This document shows, piece by piece, positions 22,885 through 35,447 of a DNA stretch of 64,000 nucleotides. The stretch lies in assembly GCA_033398695.1 (NCBI GenBank), contig CM065801.1, forward strand, positions 806,001-870,000, read 5' to 3'. Position 1 is the first letter of the stretch. Each line of letters starts with the position of its first letter. The notes beneath the pieces are model-generated. The model had not been told where the DNA came from, did no database searches, and saw nothing but the letters and a program-made list of their open reading frames with translations. This stretch comes from Orobanche coerulescens. Lineage: Eukaryota > Streptophyta > Magnoliopsida > Lamiales > Orobanchaceae. Position numbers and translations under genes: made by a program.

Positions 22885-25251
22885 TGTAACACCCCCGATA
22901 TATTCAGGAATATTACAGCGCCGTAAATCCTTTACATAAGAATTTACAAGGCTGTGGAAATAAAATGACAATAACAGATATCAACTTACCAAATCATTGA
23001 AATAAAATACAACAGTCTCGTTCAATACTGAGAATACAAATATCCAATGAAGGGTTATTAATACATCACCAAAATCCAAACATCATAAACTGACGACGTA
23101 CTCGAGTACTTATTGAAATAACCAATGAGACAATGCACAATAAAACCCTAGGAACATCACTCTGCACCCTCGTCGTCATGCATCTCCAGTGGTTGTTTCC
23201 CCGCTCTCCTGGATCCTGAACATACACAAATGTTCACCCCCGAAGGGGTTAGCACAACGATGCTAGTACAAGTACAATAATCGTACAACAGTGATATAAC
23301 CAACAATTATATCATAACAAATTTCTCCAACGAGAAATATCCACAATACATATCATATCATAACAGTTTCAACATACTGCTGGCATTCCAACGATCCAGC
23401 GCACACAGCTATAGATTCTCATGATGATCCCGTCGGACCAACACATGGTGGAACTACCTGTCCAACGATCCAGTGCACACAGCTATAGATTCCCATGATG
23501 ATTCCCGTCGGATCAACGCATGGTGGACATATAATCACAACACATTTACACAATACAATCACATCATAACTGTCATAATATAAACAATTCTAATTAGAGT
23601 ACTTGCCTCGATTCGTTGACAAGAATAAGAATTCCACGAATATCAAAATACTCGAAGGTCGTCCCCTTCGATCAATCACGTTGCTAAGCTCGAACCTTAA
23701 CAAAAGAAATAACATAGAATTCATCTCATGCCGTACGAACGTCTAACAATCCAAAATTACGGTAGGAAGTCCTTAAATGCAATCTGTCTGGATCGCTTAA
23801 CGCACGCTATGCATCCTATGTAGCGTACGTTAATGCTACTCGTTAGCGCACGCAGTACACACAGCCTAGTGTACGCTAACCAGGCATGGTCAGTGCCTCA
23901 CTGATCAGCCGACTGACTCGCCTGCTAACTTAACGCATGCTAAGTTCCAAACGTGGCGTACGCTAAATATACTCGATAGCGCACGTTAATTCACGTAGCT
24001 TAGCGCACGCTAAGCGTGAATGGCAGTTCACTGTAGGGCAGCAGATTAAACAAATGGTGATGAAGTAAGCGAATTCCTCAGTGATTAATGTTCGTTATCC
24101 GACTTCATGTTATGTTCATAAACTTTATGAATGATCTCACGGATAATAACAACTTCGAGATGCAAGTATACGTATAATCATCACAACACCATAATCCATC
24201 TTGATTACAATTCTCATGCGAAGTTTGGTGATCTCCTGTTGATATATTAGATTCCACTATCATTATACACATTCAGACTTCATCTGGAGGTGAATTAACA
24301 ATTCCAACTTATACGAAAGAATATTTCCTAAGATGATTCTTCCCTTAAGTCCTTATAACCGAAAACAATATCACCTCCAATTTATGATCACTAAGATAAC
24401 ATAAATCATACGGATAATCAACTTCAGAATGTTTCTCTAATCACTAGAAGTACTAGGATTCCAACTACGAGGTTCCAACGATAACATCATAAGCATAGAC
24501 ATTCCAATCTTAAAACATGATGTTTGTTGAATAATTCACTAATGAAATTCAATATCACGTTAGCATGATCATCTAATTCCTTAGAATCTAAATCTAAAGC
24601 TGGAGATAGGTTGAACATACCTTAATATGACGAAATTACTGAACCGAAAGGTAGAATCCGACTCCGGTTGGTTATATGCCACTCCAAGGTGTTACCTCTC
24701 CTCAAGGATCAATCATAGAAGTATCCAATGTCCAATGATCATGTAGGTGTAATATAAGTGTATCTGAGGAAGATGATATGCTCTCTGGTCTCTCAAGAAC
24801 GAAAGATAAATGAAAGAAATGAGAATAAAATGGAGTGCTGGCCCATATATAAACTTTCTGTACAAAGCAGATTAGCGCACGCTACTAAGCATTCCTTAGC
24901 GCGCGCTAATAAGAGTTGACTTCAAAACTGTCCAGGTTCATCCGCGGGAATCTTACTCGGACCCATGTCCCGGCTGGCGCATGTGCTAGCCGCCCAGCTC
25001 AATAATTGAGTGCCTAGCGCACGCAACTCCTACATACGTAGCGTGCGCTAGTAGTAGCCGATAGCGCGCGTTAAGATACATTCTTAGCGTGCGCTATCAC
25101 GAGTTTGCATGAGAAATTTTGCATGTTGATATACTTATGTACAAAGATTCCAATGTAAGAAATATCATACTCCAATCATCAAGATCACAATACCGAATAA
25201 TACAGGGTTCGAATACAGGTAGAATACACAGTAATAAATCCGGATATTACA
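22885..25251 (-). repeat. 3' LTR of Tekay element (2367 bp)
   Basis: It runs from TGTAACACCCCCG to GGATATTACA. Outside its right edge the minus strand carries the purine-rich ctttttagtaggagag, the likely polypurine tract. Two clusters of short palindromes like ttagcgcacgctaa lie at 23790-24020 and 24870-25110. A roughly 70 bp tandem duplication around 'ccaacgatccagcgcacac' sits at 23390-23525. Confidence 0.93.
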
Positions 25252-25307
25252 TACTCTCCTACTAAAAAGGAGTTTCGTCCCGAAACTCAAGACAAAAATA
25301 ACTCGGG

Positions 25308-25721
25308 TTATCTGGACTTCATGTCATCTTCCGTTTCCCATGTGGCTTCTTCCACTCCGTGACGTGACCATTGAACTTTGACCAAAACGATGGATTTGTT
25401 CCTCAACTGCTTAACTCGACTCTCGAGTATCTTGACCGGTCTTTCTTCAAACGTCCCATCTTGAGCGACTTTGATCTCGCTGAAATCAATGACATGACTA
25501 GGATATGGTATATACCTCCGTAACTGGGATACATGGAACACGTTATGAATATGGCACAATGACGGCGGCAATGCCAATTTGTATGCCAACTCTACAACTC
25601 TCTCAAGAATCTCAAATGGTCCGATATATCTCGGACTCAGCTTTCCTTTCCTTCCAAAATGAAAGATTCCCCGAGTAGGAGAAACCTTTAAAAGTACGTG
25701 GTCTCCCGTACTGAACTCCAA
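25308..25721 (-). pseudogene. Tekay Pol C-terminus: integrase end and chromodomain-like segment
   Basis: The frame reads FGRKGKLSPRYIGPFEILER and HNVFHVSQLRRYIP, the conserved GPY/F module after the integrase core. Then come PVKILESRVKQLRNKSI and WSRHGVEEATWE, which matches the chromodomain-like tail of Tekay/Del elements. The tail targets integration to certain chromatin in characterised chromoviruses. It is separated from the rest of Pol by a frameshift around 25730-25900. It ends near 25308. Confidence 0.88.
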
Positions 25722-25828
25722 AGGGCGACGGCGTACGTCTGCATAAGATTTACGCCGACTGGGCGGTCAGCCTATCACGAATTAAAGCTATCTTCTCTCG
25801 AGTGCATGCGATCAACTCGGTTCTTCGA

Positions 25829-27559
25829 TCAAGTCGATGAATCGTCCCAAAGATAGGCGATCTGCATCTTCTCCCGTATAATGCATGGTGCCATCTTAAT
25901 GGAAGCATGCCAACTATTGTTGTAGGTAAATTCAATCAACGGTAGATGAATTTCCCAATCGTTTGACCAATCTAAGGCACAGACCCTTAGCATGTCTTCC
26001 ACCGTTTGAATGGTCCTCTCGGATTGTCCATCAGTCAGCGGGTGATAAGCTGTACTGAAGTTCAATTCGGTCCCCAAGGCCTTATAAACTGCTTTCCAAA
26101 AATGAGACACAAAACGGACGTCTCGATCAAAAATAATGGTCTTCGGTGTACCATGCAATCGAACTATCTCTGAAATAAATACTCGTGCCAACCTCTCTGG
26201 TCCCCACGTATCCTTAATGCCTAGAAAATGAGCTGATTTGGTTAAACGATCAACTATCACCCAAATCATGTTCATTCCTGTCTTGGTTCTCGGCATACTA
26301 GTAATAAAGTCCATCGATATGTCCTCCCACTTCCATTCAGGAATCGGAAGCGGCTTCAACATCCTGGCAGGTCGTTGATGCTCGATCTTAACTTGCTGAC
26401 AAGTCAAGCATTTCGAAACATAGTCCGCTACATCTTTCTTCATGTTGCCCCACCAGAAATTCTGTTTCAAGTCCTTATACATCTTACTGGTGCCCGAGTG
26501 GATAGAATAGGGCGAGCTGTGAGCTTCCTTCATAATCGTCTGTTTCAGTACATCGATATCAGGAACGCAGAGTCGGTTCTGAAATCTCAAAACTCCATAA
26601 TCATGAATTAGGAATCCGGGGGCCTTTCCCTTGATCACTTCATCACGTAACCGAATCATCAGAGGATCATCTGTCTGTTTAGATTTGATTTCTTCGGTTA
26701 ATGATAAAGTTAATTCCATCACGCACAGTTGTCCTTGGACTCTTTGTAACCACACTTCAATTCCTTCTCTAATCATCTCTCGTTGAAGGTTAAGTTGGGA
26801 GGTCAAAGTCTCCAGCATCTGAATAGTAACAGGCTTGCGGCTAAGTACATCGGCCACCACATTTGCTTTGCCTGGATGATACAAAATCTCCAAGTCGTAG
26901 TCCTTAATCAGCTCTAACCATCTTCTTTGCCGCATGTTCAGCTCTTTCTGACTGAAGATGTATTTGAAACTCTTGTGATCGGTAAAGATCTGACAGTGAG
27001 TCCCGTACAGGTAATGTCTCCAGATTTTCAAAGCAAAAACTACTGCTGCTAGCTCTAAATCATGTGTTGGATAATTCACTTCATAGGGTTTCAGCTGTCG
27101 TGATGCATAAGCGATCACCTTGTCATTCTGCATCAATACGCATCCGAGTCCTTAGTTCGAAGCATCAATGCAAACTATGAATCCTCCAGTTCCCTGTGGA
27201 AGTGATAAAATTGGTGCTGTCGTCAATCTCTCCTTCAATTCGTCAAAACTAGTCTGACACGACTCGTTCCACTCAAACTTTTGAGTTTTCTGCAGGAGTC
27301 GAGTAAGTGGTTGGGAGATTTTAGAAAACCCTTCCACGAATCGACGATAATATCCAGCAAGTCCTAAGAAGCTTCGGACTTCTTTCACGTTCTTTGGAGG
27401 CTTCCAATCCAAAACCACTTCGACCTTTTGAGGATCCACTCGGACTCCTTCAGCTGATACCACATGACCGAGGAACATTACTTCCTTTAGCCAGAATTCA
27501 CACTTAGAGAGTTTGGCGTACAGTTGCTCGCTTCTCAAAATTTCTAATACAATCCGCAA
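25829..27559 (-). pseudogene. Tekay RNase H and integrase
   Basis: From 27559 downward the frame shows the RT thumb ([22 protein letters not shown]) and the start of RNase H (CIDASN), then an in-frame TAA at about 27149. It continues with RNase [15 protein letters not shown], the integrase zinc motif ([11 protein letters not shown], then CLTCQQVK), and the catalytic D, D and E in [15 protein letters not shown] and [12 protein letters not shown]. All three integrase acidic residues are kept. A frameshift near 25900 breaks the link to the chromodomain. Confidence 0.9.
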
Positions 27560-27571
27560 ATGCTGCGCATG

Positions 27572-28548
27572 TTCCTACGGGCTCTTAGAATACACCAGAA
27601 TGTCGTCAATGAACACGACCACAGATTTATCCAAATATTCGATGAACACTCGGTTCATCAAATGCATGAATACAGCAGGTGCATTAGTGAGACCAAACGG
27701 CATCACTACAAACTCATAGTGTCCGTAGCGAGTTCTGAACGCTGATTTCGGAACGTCAGATTCCTTAATCCTCAGCTGATGATATCCTGATCTCAGATCG
27801 ATTTTTGAAAATACTGTTGCTCCTTGCAATTGGTCAAACAGTCATAAATCCGTGGCAACGGATATTTGTTCTTAATCGTCATTTTGTTCAACTCTCGATA
27901 GTCGATATACAGTCGAAGCAATCCATCCTTCTTTCGGACAAAAAGAACCGACGCTCCCCAGGGCGAAACGCTTGGCTGAATATAGCCTTTGTCCAGTAAT
28001 TCCCCCAACTGCTTTTTCAGTTCGTACATCTCAGTAGGTGCCATACGATACGGCGCCTTAGAAATTGGTGTAGCTCCAGGTTCCAGCTCAATAGTGAATT
28101 CTACATCCCGTTGTGGAGGTAGTCCAGGTAATTCGTCAGGAAATACATCTGGAAATTCATTAATAACAGGAATGGATGAAAGTTCCACAATTTCGTCTTC
28201 TCTCTTCATTGCATAGCACCAATATCCGGTACAGCCCTGTTTCAACAATTTGACAGCTTTCATTGCTTTGATCAACTTTCTTGAGCTTCCTGGTTTCCAT
28301 CCTTCAAACAGTACTTCGGAACCATCATCAGCGATCAGCGAAATATTCCTCCTTCGGTAGTTTACAATATCCCCATATCGATTAAGCCAATCGTCTCCGA
28401 GTATTAGGTCGTCTCCTTGCATTTCTATTACAATCAGATTTGAGAGACATTCCCTGCCCCCAAATGATACAGGGAAATCTCTAGTCTCTAAGTTCCCAAC
28501 TCGGTAAACCAACAACATAAGGTTCACAAGTATGAAAACCAGAAACAT
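27572..28548 (-). pseudogene. Tekay protease end and reverse transcriptase
   Basis: RT begins after the linker ([20 protein letters not shown]) with [20 protein letters not shown], continues [33 protein letters not shown] and the active site FIDDILVYS (about 27590-27616). A frameshift lies near 27800-27830, and an in-frame TAG at about 27572 follows the active site. The active-site motif is FIDD where chromoviruses often have YIDD, a conservative change that keeps both Asp residues. Confidence 0.9.
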
Positions 28549-29915
28549 TCAAACGATTTACACAAGACAAGGATATAAAAGAGTGCGTAGCTCCCGTATC
28601 AAATAAAACGCTAACTGGCTGGGAAAGGATCTTAACGGTACCTGATGCGACAGCAGCATCCTGATCATCTATCCTCCTCATCTCATACAGACGTGGGGGA
28701 ACAGATCCGGCACTCGATGTCCCCTTTCGGTCCCATTGTCCTCTGCCTCGTCCACGGCCAAAATTCTGAGGCATCTGTACACTTTGCTGCGTCTGTTGGA
28801 TACTAGCTTCCTTCTGAACTGGCTGTGATGAACGGGTTCCATTGTACTTGGTGGCATCCTTGCAAAACGTCGCACGGTGCTCTTCCTGTCCGCAATCAAA
28901 ACATGTAACTGGAGTGCGCAAACAGTCACGCCAAAGGTGGCCTGGGCGACCACAGTTAAAGCACTTCCTAGCTGTATCCGTCGTGGCTGACATTGTTCCG
29001 AAATTCTTTCCGCTCTTAGATGGGTGCGGAGGTTTCTTGAAAGAATGAAAAGAAGACTGGGCCTTGCGAGACCCACTGCTCTTATGCTCTATAAAAGTAC
29101 CAGAGACTTTCTGCTTCTTCGACTCCATAAATTTCTCCATTGCTGCTTCTTTGATTTCGTACGCCAACGCCTTATCTTGGTATTGGCGGAGAGTGGTACA
29201 TTCAAAACCGGACATGTACCTCTGGATTTCTGGTTTCATCCTCATTTCAAAGTGAATCATCATCTCTGCATCTGTTCTGACCAGATGTCGAACAAATGCC
29301 AACTGCTGATTAAACGTCTTAATGGTCTGGGATACAGGTTCGTCTGATGGCTGAGCGGAGAAAAACTCCCGAACCTTGGCTTCCCTCACAGGACGAGGGC
29401 AGTACTGAGCTTCCATCATCATTTTAAATTCCCAATCGGCATCATGATCTGCAGTCGGATAGCTTCCCACCACTCGGATGCTTCCCTATCCCAGAAAGTT
29501 TGGGCAATAGGAGCTCTCTGTCGTGCAGGCAATTAATTCCAGCAAAAATTTTCTCCAATTCCTTCAACCAATGATCCCAAGTGGGAGTCTCGGAAAAGCC
29601 GTCAAATTTGGGTGGTTGCATCTTTGCTACTTCTTGCAACCATCGGTCACCTCGATTTCCCATTTCTGGGATCCTTTACTGCCCATCTCCCTGCTGAAAT
29701 CCCACTGCCACCTACATTCGGTCCACGACCTGAGCGAACTGAGTCATCTGATTCACCACTTGACGAAGGATTTCTGGTACAGCATGTTCCGGTTCGTTAT
29801 TGATGGATCGTTGCGGTTCGCCTGAGCTATGACTAGCCTGATTAGAAGGCGACGCCTCCCTTTCAGCATTCCTTCGTCCACGACCGCGACCACGTCCACG
29901 TCCGCCTCTCAACAT
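28481..29915 (-). pseudogene. Tekay Gag and protease
   Basis: The ATG at 29915 starts an Arg/Gly-rich N-terminus (MLRGGRGRGRGRGRRNAERE). Then come the retrotransposon Gag helices (KFDGFSETPTWDHWLKELEK), two CCHC zinc knuckles (CFNCGRPGHLWRDC and CFDCGQEEHRATFC, about 28885-28965), and an aspartic protease motif VLFDTGATHSFIS (about 28570-28610). Frameshifts at about 29700, about 29450 and about 28500 split it. Two knuckles fit the Tekay clade. Confidence 0.9.
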
Positions 29916-30134
29916 ACTGTAAGCATAGATACTCAATATACAGGAAATAATATCGTTCTAATGTTCAAGTATAAAGAGGTACAACATGTAAAGAACGAGA
30001 TAGAGTTTTGGGACTTACAACCACCGTTCGCATGAAGACGTAGGCAGTGCAGTGATGTCATTCACGGTCGGTTACCTCAAAAGACATAAATGGCCCCTAT
30101 TTTAACCCAATGGCCAAGATATCCATAATCTTAG

Positions 30135-30146
30135 CTCCGATACCAT
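30135..30146 (-). other. Primer binding site of Tekay element
   Basis: The minus strand reads TGGTATCGGAGC, one mismatch from the initiator-Met complement, four bases inside the 5' LTR edge at 30151. Confidence 0.85.
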
Positions 30147-30150
30147 ATTC

Positions 30151-32453
30151 TGTAACACCCCCGATATATTCAGGAATATTACAGCGCCGTAAATCCTTTA
30201 CATAAGAATTTACAAGGCTGTGGAAATAAAATGACAATAACATATATCAACTTACCAAATCATTGAAATAAAATACAACAGTCTCGTTCAATACTGAGAA
30301 TACAAATATCCAATGAAGGGTTATTAATACATCACCAAAATCCAAATATCATAAACTGACGACGTACTCGAGTACTTATTGAAATAACCAACACACAACA
30401 GACAATAAAACCCGGCCGGAACATCACTCTGCACCCTCGTCGTCATGCATCTCCAGTGGTTGTTTCCCCGCTCTCCTGGATCCTGAACATACACAAATGT
30501 TCACCCCCGAAGGGGTTAGCACAACGATGCTAGTACAAGTACAATAATCGTACAACAGTGATATAACCAACAATTATATCATAACAAGTTTCTCCAACGA
30601 GAAATATCCACAATACATATCATATCATAACAGTTTCAACATACTGATGGCATTCCAACGATCCAGCGCACACGGCTATAGATTCCCATGATGATCCCGT
30701 CGGACCAACACATGGTGGAACTACCTGTCCAACGATCCAGCGCACACAGCTATAGATTCCCATGATGATTCCCGTCGGATCAACACATTTACACAATACA
30801 ATCACATCATAACTGTCATAATATAAACAATTCTAATTAGAGTACTTGCCTCGATTCGTTGACAAGAATAAGACTACCACGAATATCAAAATACTCGAAG
30901 GTCATCCCATTCGATCAATCACGTTGCTAAGCTCGAACCTTAACAAAAGAAATAACATAGAATTCATCTCATGCCGTACGAACGTCTAACAATCCAAAAT
31001 TACGGTAGGAAGTCCTTAAAATGCAATCTGTCTGGTACGTTAATGCTACTCGTTAGCGCACGCAGTACACAAAGCCTAGCGTACGCTAACCAGGCATGGT
31101 CAGTGCCTCACTCATCAGCCGACTGACTCACCTGGTAACTTAACGCACGCTAAGTTCCAAACGTGGCGTACGCTAAACATACTCGATAGCGCACGTTAAT
31201 TCACGTAGCTTAGCGCACGCTAAGCGTGCATGGCAGTTCACTGGAGGGCAGCAGATTAAACAAATGGTGATGAAGTAAGCGAATTCCTCAGTGATTAATG
31301 TTCGTTATCCGACTTCATGTTATGTTCATAAACTTTATGGATGATCTCACGGATAATAACAACTTCGAGATGCAAGTATACGTATAATCATCACAACACC
31401 ATAATCTATCTTGATTACAATTCTCATGCGAAGTTTGGTGATCTCCGGTTGATGTATTAGATTCCACTATCATTATACACATTCAGACTTCATCTGAAGG
31501 TGAATTAACAATTCCAACTTATACGAAAGAATATTTCCTAAGATGATTCTAAGTCCTTATAACCGAAAACAATATCACCTCCAATTTATGATCACTAAGA
31601 TAACATAAATCATACGGATAATCAACTTCAAAATGTTTCTCTAATCACTAGAAGTACTAGGATTCCAACTACGAGGTTCCAACGATAACATCATAAGCAT
31701 AGACATTCCAATCTTAAAACATGATGTTTGTTGAATAATTCACTAATGAAATTCAATATCACGTTAGCATGATCATCTAATTCCTTAGAATCCAAATCTA
31801 AGGCTGGAGATAGGTTGAACATACCTTAATATGACGAAATTACTGAACCGAAAGGTAGAATCCGACTCCGGTTGGTTATATGCCACTCCAAGGTGTTACC
31901 TCTCCTCAAGGATCAATCATAGAAGTATCGATGTCGATGATCATGTAGGTGTAATATAAGTGTATCTGAGGAAGATGATATGCTCTCTGGTCTCTCAAGA
32001 ACGAAAGATAAACGAAAGAAATGAGAATAAAATGGAGTGTTGGCCCATATATAAACTTTCTGTACAAAGCAGATTAGCGCACGCTACTAAGCATTCCTTA
32101 GCGCGCGCTAATAAGAGTTGACTTCAAAACTGTCCAGGCTCGTCCGCGGGAATCTTACCCGGACCCATGTCCCGGCTGGCGCATGTGCTAGCCGCCCAGC
32201 TCAATAATTGAGTGCCTAGCGCACGCAACTCCTACATACGTAGCGTGCGCTAGTAGTAGCCGATAGCGCGCGTTAAGCTACATTCTTAGCGTGCGCTATC
32301 ACGAGTTTGCATGAGAAATTTTGCATGTTGATATACTTATGTACAAAGATTCCAATGTAAGAAATATCATACTCCAATCATCAAGATCACAATACCGAAT
32401 AATACAGGGTTCGAATACAGGTAGAATACACAGTAATAAATCCGGATATTACA
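30151..32453 (-). repeat. 5' LTR of Tekay element (2303 bp)
   Basis: It is nearly identical to 22885-25251 apart from scattered substitutions and at least two deletions: about 25 bp between CAAC repeats near 30780, and about 45 bp near 31035, which removed some palindromes. It ends GGATATTACA, followed by the GTTAG duplication. Confidence 0.93.
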
Positions 32454-33793
32454 GTTAGGACACCAGTTGGTGACACCCAGTATTTTCCGGTTGATATAGG
32501 GCTACACCAGGGGTCGGCGCTAAGCCCTCTTCTCTTCGCTCTAATCCTTGACGTCATTTCGCGAGGGATTCAAGATGGCATCCCGTGGTGCATGCTTTTT
32601 GCTGACGACATTGTGTTAGTGGCGGAGTCGAGGAGGGAGGTGAACTCGAAGTTGGAGCTTTGGAGGGCTAAGTTAGAATCCCAGGGCTTGCGTGTGAGCC
32701 GGTCTAAGACCGAGTATCTCTGGTGTAACTTTAGTGGTGAGGCCAACGAGGAAGATGTTGAGGTAATGATTGCGGATCAGATCGTACCCCGTACGGATAA
32801 GTTCAAGTATTTGGGTTCGATCATTCAGAAGGAAGGTGAGTGTGAAGATGATGTCACGCATCGCATCAAGGCGGGGTGGCTAAGGTGGAGAGCAGCGACA
32901 GGGTCCTGTGCGAAAAGAAAGTCCCTCTAAAGTTGAAGGGTAAATTCTATAGAGCGGCAATCCGACCTGCAATGTTGTATGGCTCCGAATGTTGGGCGAT
33001 GAAGAAGTCGCTTGAGAGCAAGTTGGAAGTGGCTGAAATGAGAATGTTACGTTGGTCGTGCGGTCGCACAATGTTAGATAAATTGCGAATGGGGTTTTCG
33101 AACGCCTTTGGAAGTGGCGCCCATTTCGTGAAAGTTAGGGAAGGGAGATTGAGATGGTTTGGCCACGTCGCAAGGCGGGCATCTGCTCGGTGAGGAGGTC
33201 GAGAGTTTAATGGTTGTCGGGGAGAGGAGGAGGCGAGGCCAAGGGAGGACGTGGGAGGAGCAAGCGAGATTAGATTTGAAGGCCTTAAACCTTTCCGAGA
33301 CCATGGCTGTTGATAAGTGCGCTTGGAGCGCGGATCGAGTTGTGGATTCTTTTGTAGGGGCAGTCTTTGTAGTTGAGAGCCTCAGGGTTGGGTTGTCTCG
33401 GTTAGCTTTGACCTAGAGCATTGCATTTTTACTTTTATTGTATATTTTATCCTATTGTCTTTGCGTGTGGTGTATTTTTGACAGGGAGCTGTGCGCAGAG
33501 CCAACCTTTCTTTTGTTAGAGCAGCGTTCATCGGGAGTGAAGTAGCCAAATTCCGCTTAGGTAAGTCTCATGTGGATCAAGCCATGGGCTCATGTATGGT
33601 CTCGAGTTTTTTCAAATCATATGTTTTCCTTTGTATTTATCACACAAGATTCTGCATTATTAAGTGGGTGTCTTCACTAAAGCTTGACCTCCTCTTGTAA
33701 TAAGTAGGCGCATGGTCTGCGTACATCTTACCCTCCCCAGACCCTGCCTTGAGCGGGATATACTGGGTATGTTTGGTTTGGTTTGTTTTTTAG
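32454..33793 (+). pseudogene. RTE-type LINE, right part with 3' tail
   Basis: The RT continues after the insertion with GLHQGSALSPLLFALILD and the active site FADDIVLVAESR (about 32599-32634), then FKYLGSIIQKEGECEDDV and, after a frameshift near 32880, LYGSECWAMKKS. This order matches plant RTE-clade LINEs. Coding similarity fades at about 33350. The 3' UTR ends in ggtctgcgtacatcttaccc, tccccagaccctgcc and a TTTGG-rich tail at about 33712-33793, a 3' end widely shared by plant RTE LINEs. No TSD could be identified. Confidence 0.88.
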
Positions 33794-33813
33794 TCTATTT
33801 AGTGGTATACACT

Positions 33814-34486
33814 TAGACCCCGCAAAATAGGTCCAGGCCCGCGGGCTGGGCCAGCCCCCGTTTTTGGGCGGGCATTGGGCTGCATATTATTAGCCCAAAA
33901 ATACCCGGGTCTTTTTGACCCGGCCAAGATTTGGCCCGCCCGCAGAGGCCCGGCCCGCGGGCGGCCCGCCCGGCCCATTTTTTTTTTTAATTTATGTTAT
34001 GTGTAATTATAATATTTAATTTTTTTCCTTGTTTGTTAGAATATAATACATCTATATGTTAATTATTGATGTAATTTTATTTTTTTTGGGACTTTGTGAT
34101 TACTTTGTAGTATCTCATATCAATAATAATATTATTTTATGATTTTATAAGAAATTAGTAGTGATAAATGATATGATGATCAAATAAAAAAATTTGTATA
34201 TTTGTCTTTTGATTATGGTAGTGTGGTAAATAATGTAATTATCAAATAAAAATAATTGTATATTTATTTATCTAATTGTGATAGTATAGTGAATAATATA
34301 ATAATTAAGGATCGAAAAATATTTGTATATTTATTTCAGAATTAATATTTCAAAAAAAAAAAAGTCGAGGCCTGCAGGCCGGACCGAGCCCGCTCGGGAC
34401 GGGCCACGAGCCTAATAATTTTGGCACAGAAAAAAACGGGCCTTTTTGGCCCGGCCCAAAAAAGGCCCGTCCGTTTGCCAGGTCTA
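33814..34486. mobile_element. hAT-type MITE, 673 bp
   Basis: An exact 8 bp TSD TATACACT flanks it (33806-33813 and 34487-34494). The terminal inverted repeats are TAGACCCCGCAAA on the left and TAGACCTGGCAAA on the complement of the right, 11 of 13 matching. Further in, both ends are rich in ggcccg words that extend the complementarity, and the core is strongly AT-rich. No transposase is present. An 8 bp duplication and a TAG-type start point to hAT. Confidence 0.85.
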
Positions 34487-34494
34487 TATACACT

Positions 34495-34698
34495 ATAATT
34501 CAATCTGTTAATTGTAATGTCTTCTGATGTTGCTCGTCTCGGATGGTGTCGGAGCATTGTTAGGGTCTCTCTCCGGCCGGTCAGTGTTATAAAGCCCTTA
34601 TCGGGGGGTTTCGCTTTGGTATTTTTCTAAAATTCACTTTGGATACCATTTGCCGCAGTTTGCTTTTTGGTGATACCTTTGTAATTTATTATATACCA
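34495..34698. other. Unassigned spacer
   Basis: About 200 bp lies between the hAT MITE and the Tat-like element, with no ORF and no named repeat. It resumes as 41052-41890 on the other side of that element. Confidence 0.4.
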
Positions 34699-35447
34699 TG
34701 TTGGTACTCGATCCGCCTTGGCATCCACCTAAGCGCTTCGGGCAGCCGAACGGCCGAGCCGATCCCGGAGCCGAACCGGTCATAAACTTGATCGTTTCTC
34801 GGGTTCGCACAAAGGGTCGGACCGGGCAGAGACCTTAGAGCCGACCCAGAATCCGGACCAGAAAGGCCGAGCGGACCCTGTACGAAAACGCTCCTGAATC
34901 ACGAATAAGGCCGACCAGAGTAGCAGGAGGCTCAAGGGCCGACCTCATTGTCGGTCATAACAGATAAATATCGAAAGCCCAAGGAACAGGCAGACAGGAC
35001 AGTAAGTGAGAGCTGTCATATCCCTACACAAGGCACACTTAAGAAGATGACACGTGTCAAAGGAGTCACCCTCATCGTGACAAATGTCATCCGCATATTC
35101 ATCTCAATCTTCCTATTGTCCTCTCATGAATGGCTGAAAACACCTATATATATGCCAGGACAAAGCCCAAGAGAGGGACTTTGGAAAAAAGAGAGAAAAA
35201 AAAGATAGAGAGAGAGAGAAAAAAGAGAGATTTGAGATACACTGGAAAAGAACAAAAAAGACTTGTAATTAACAAGCAAACCGAATAGACCGGCATACAA
35301 TATTCTGCCCGGCTCTATATTATCGAGAAGTCATTAATAAAAATTTAGTAATCAACTATCTTCCATCTTTATTTGTTATTTTCTACGTGTCTTCGACCCA
35401 TTTGTCCCGGTCAGTACACGTGACGTTGACCAAACCAGACGTCAACA
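34699..35447 (+). repeat. 5' LTR of Tat-like element
   Basis: TGTTGG...TCAACA. A TATA-like ctatatatatgcc lies at 35144-35156, followed by a purine-rich agagagag stretch. The 86-codon ORF inside it (34948-35208) is identical in the other LTR and has no known relative that I recognise. Confidence 0.88.

Larger units (their letters stand above)
22885..32453 (-). mobile_element. Complete Ty3/gypsy chromovirus, Tekay-type
   Basis: The 9.6 kb minus-strand element has a 3' LTR at 22885-25251, an internal region at 25252-30150, and a 5' LTR at 30151-32453. The TSD GTTAG is exact (22880-22884 and 32454-32458). It interrupts a LINE RT gene. Gag-Pol order is Gag, protease, RT, RNase H, integrase and a C-terminal chromodomain-like segment, which defines a chromovirus. 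The reading frame has several frameshifts and stops, so it is no longer autonomous. Confidence 0.93.

Noticed and set aside
34948..35208. 86-codon ORF identical at 40552-40812
   Set aside because: The identity comes from the paired LTRs. The frame crosses the TATA-like region and looks like nothing known.
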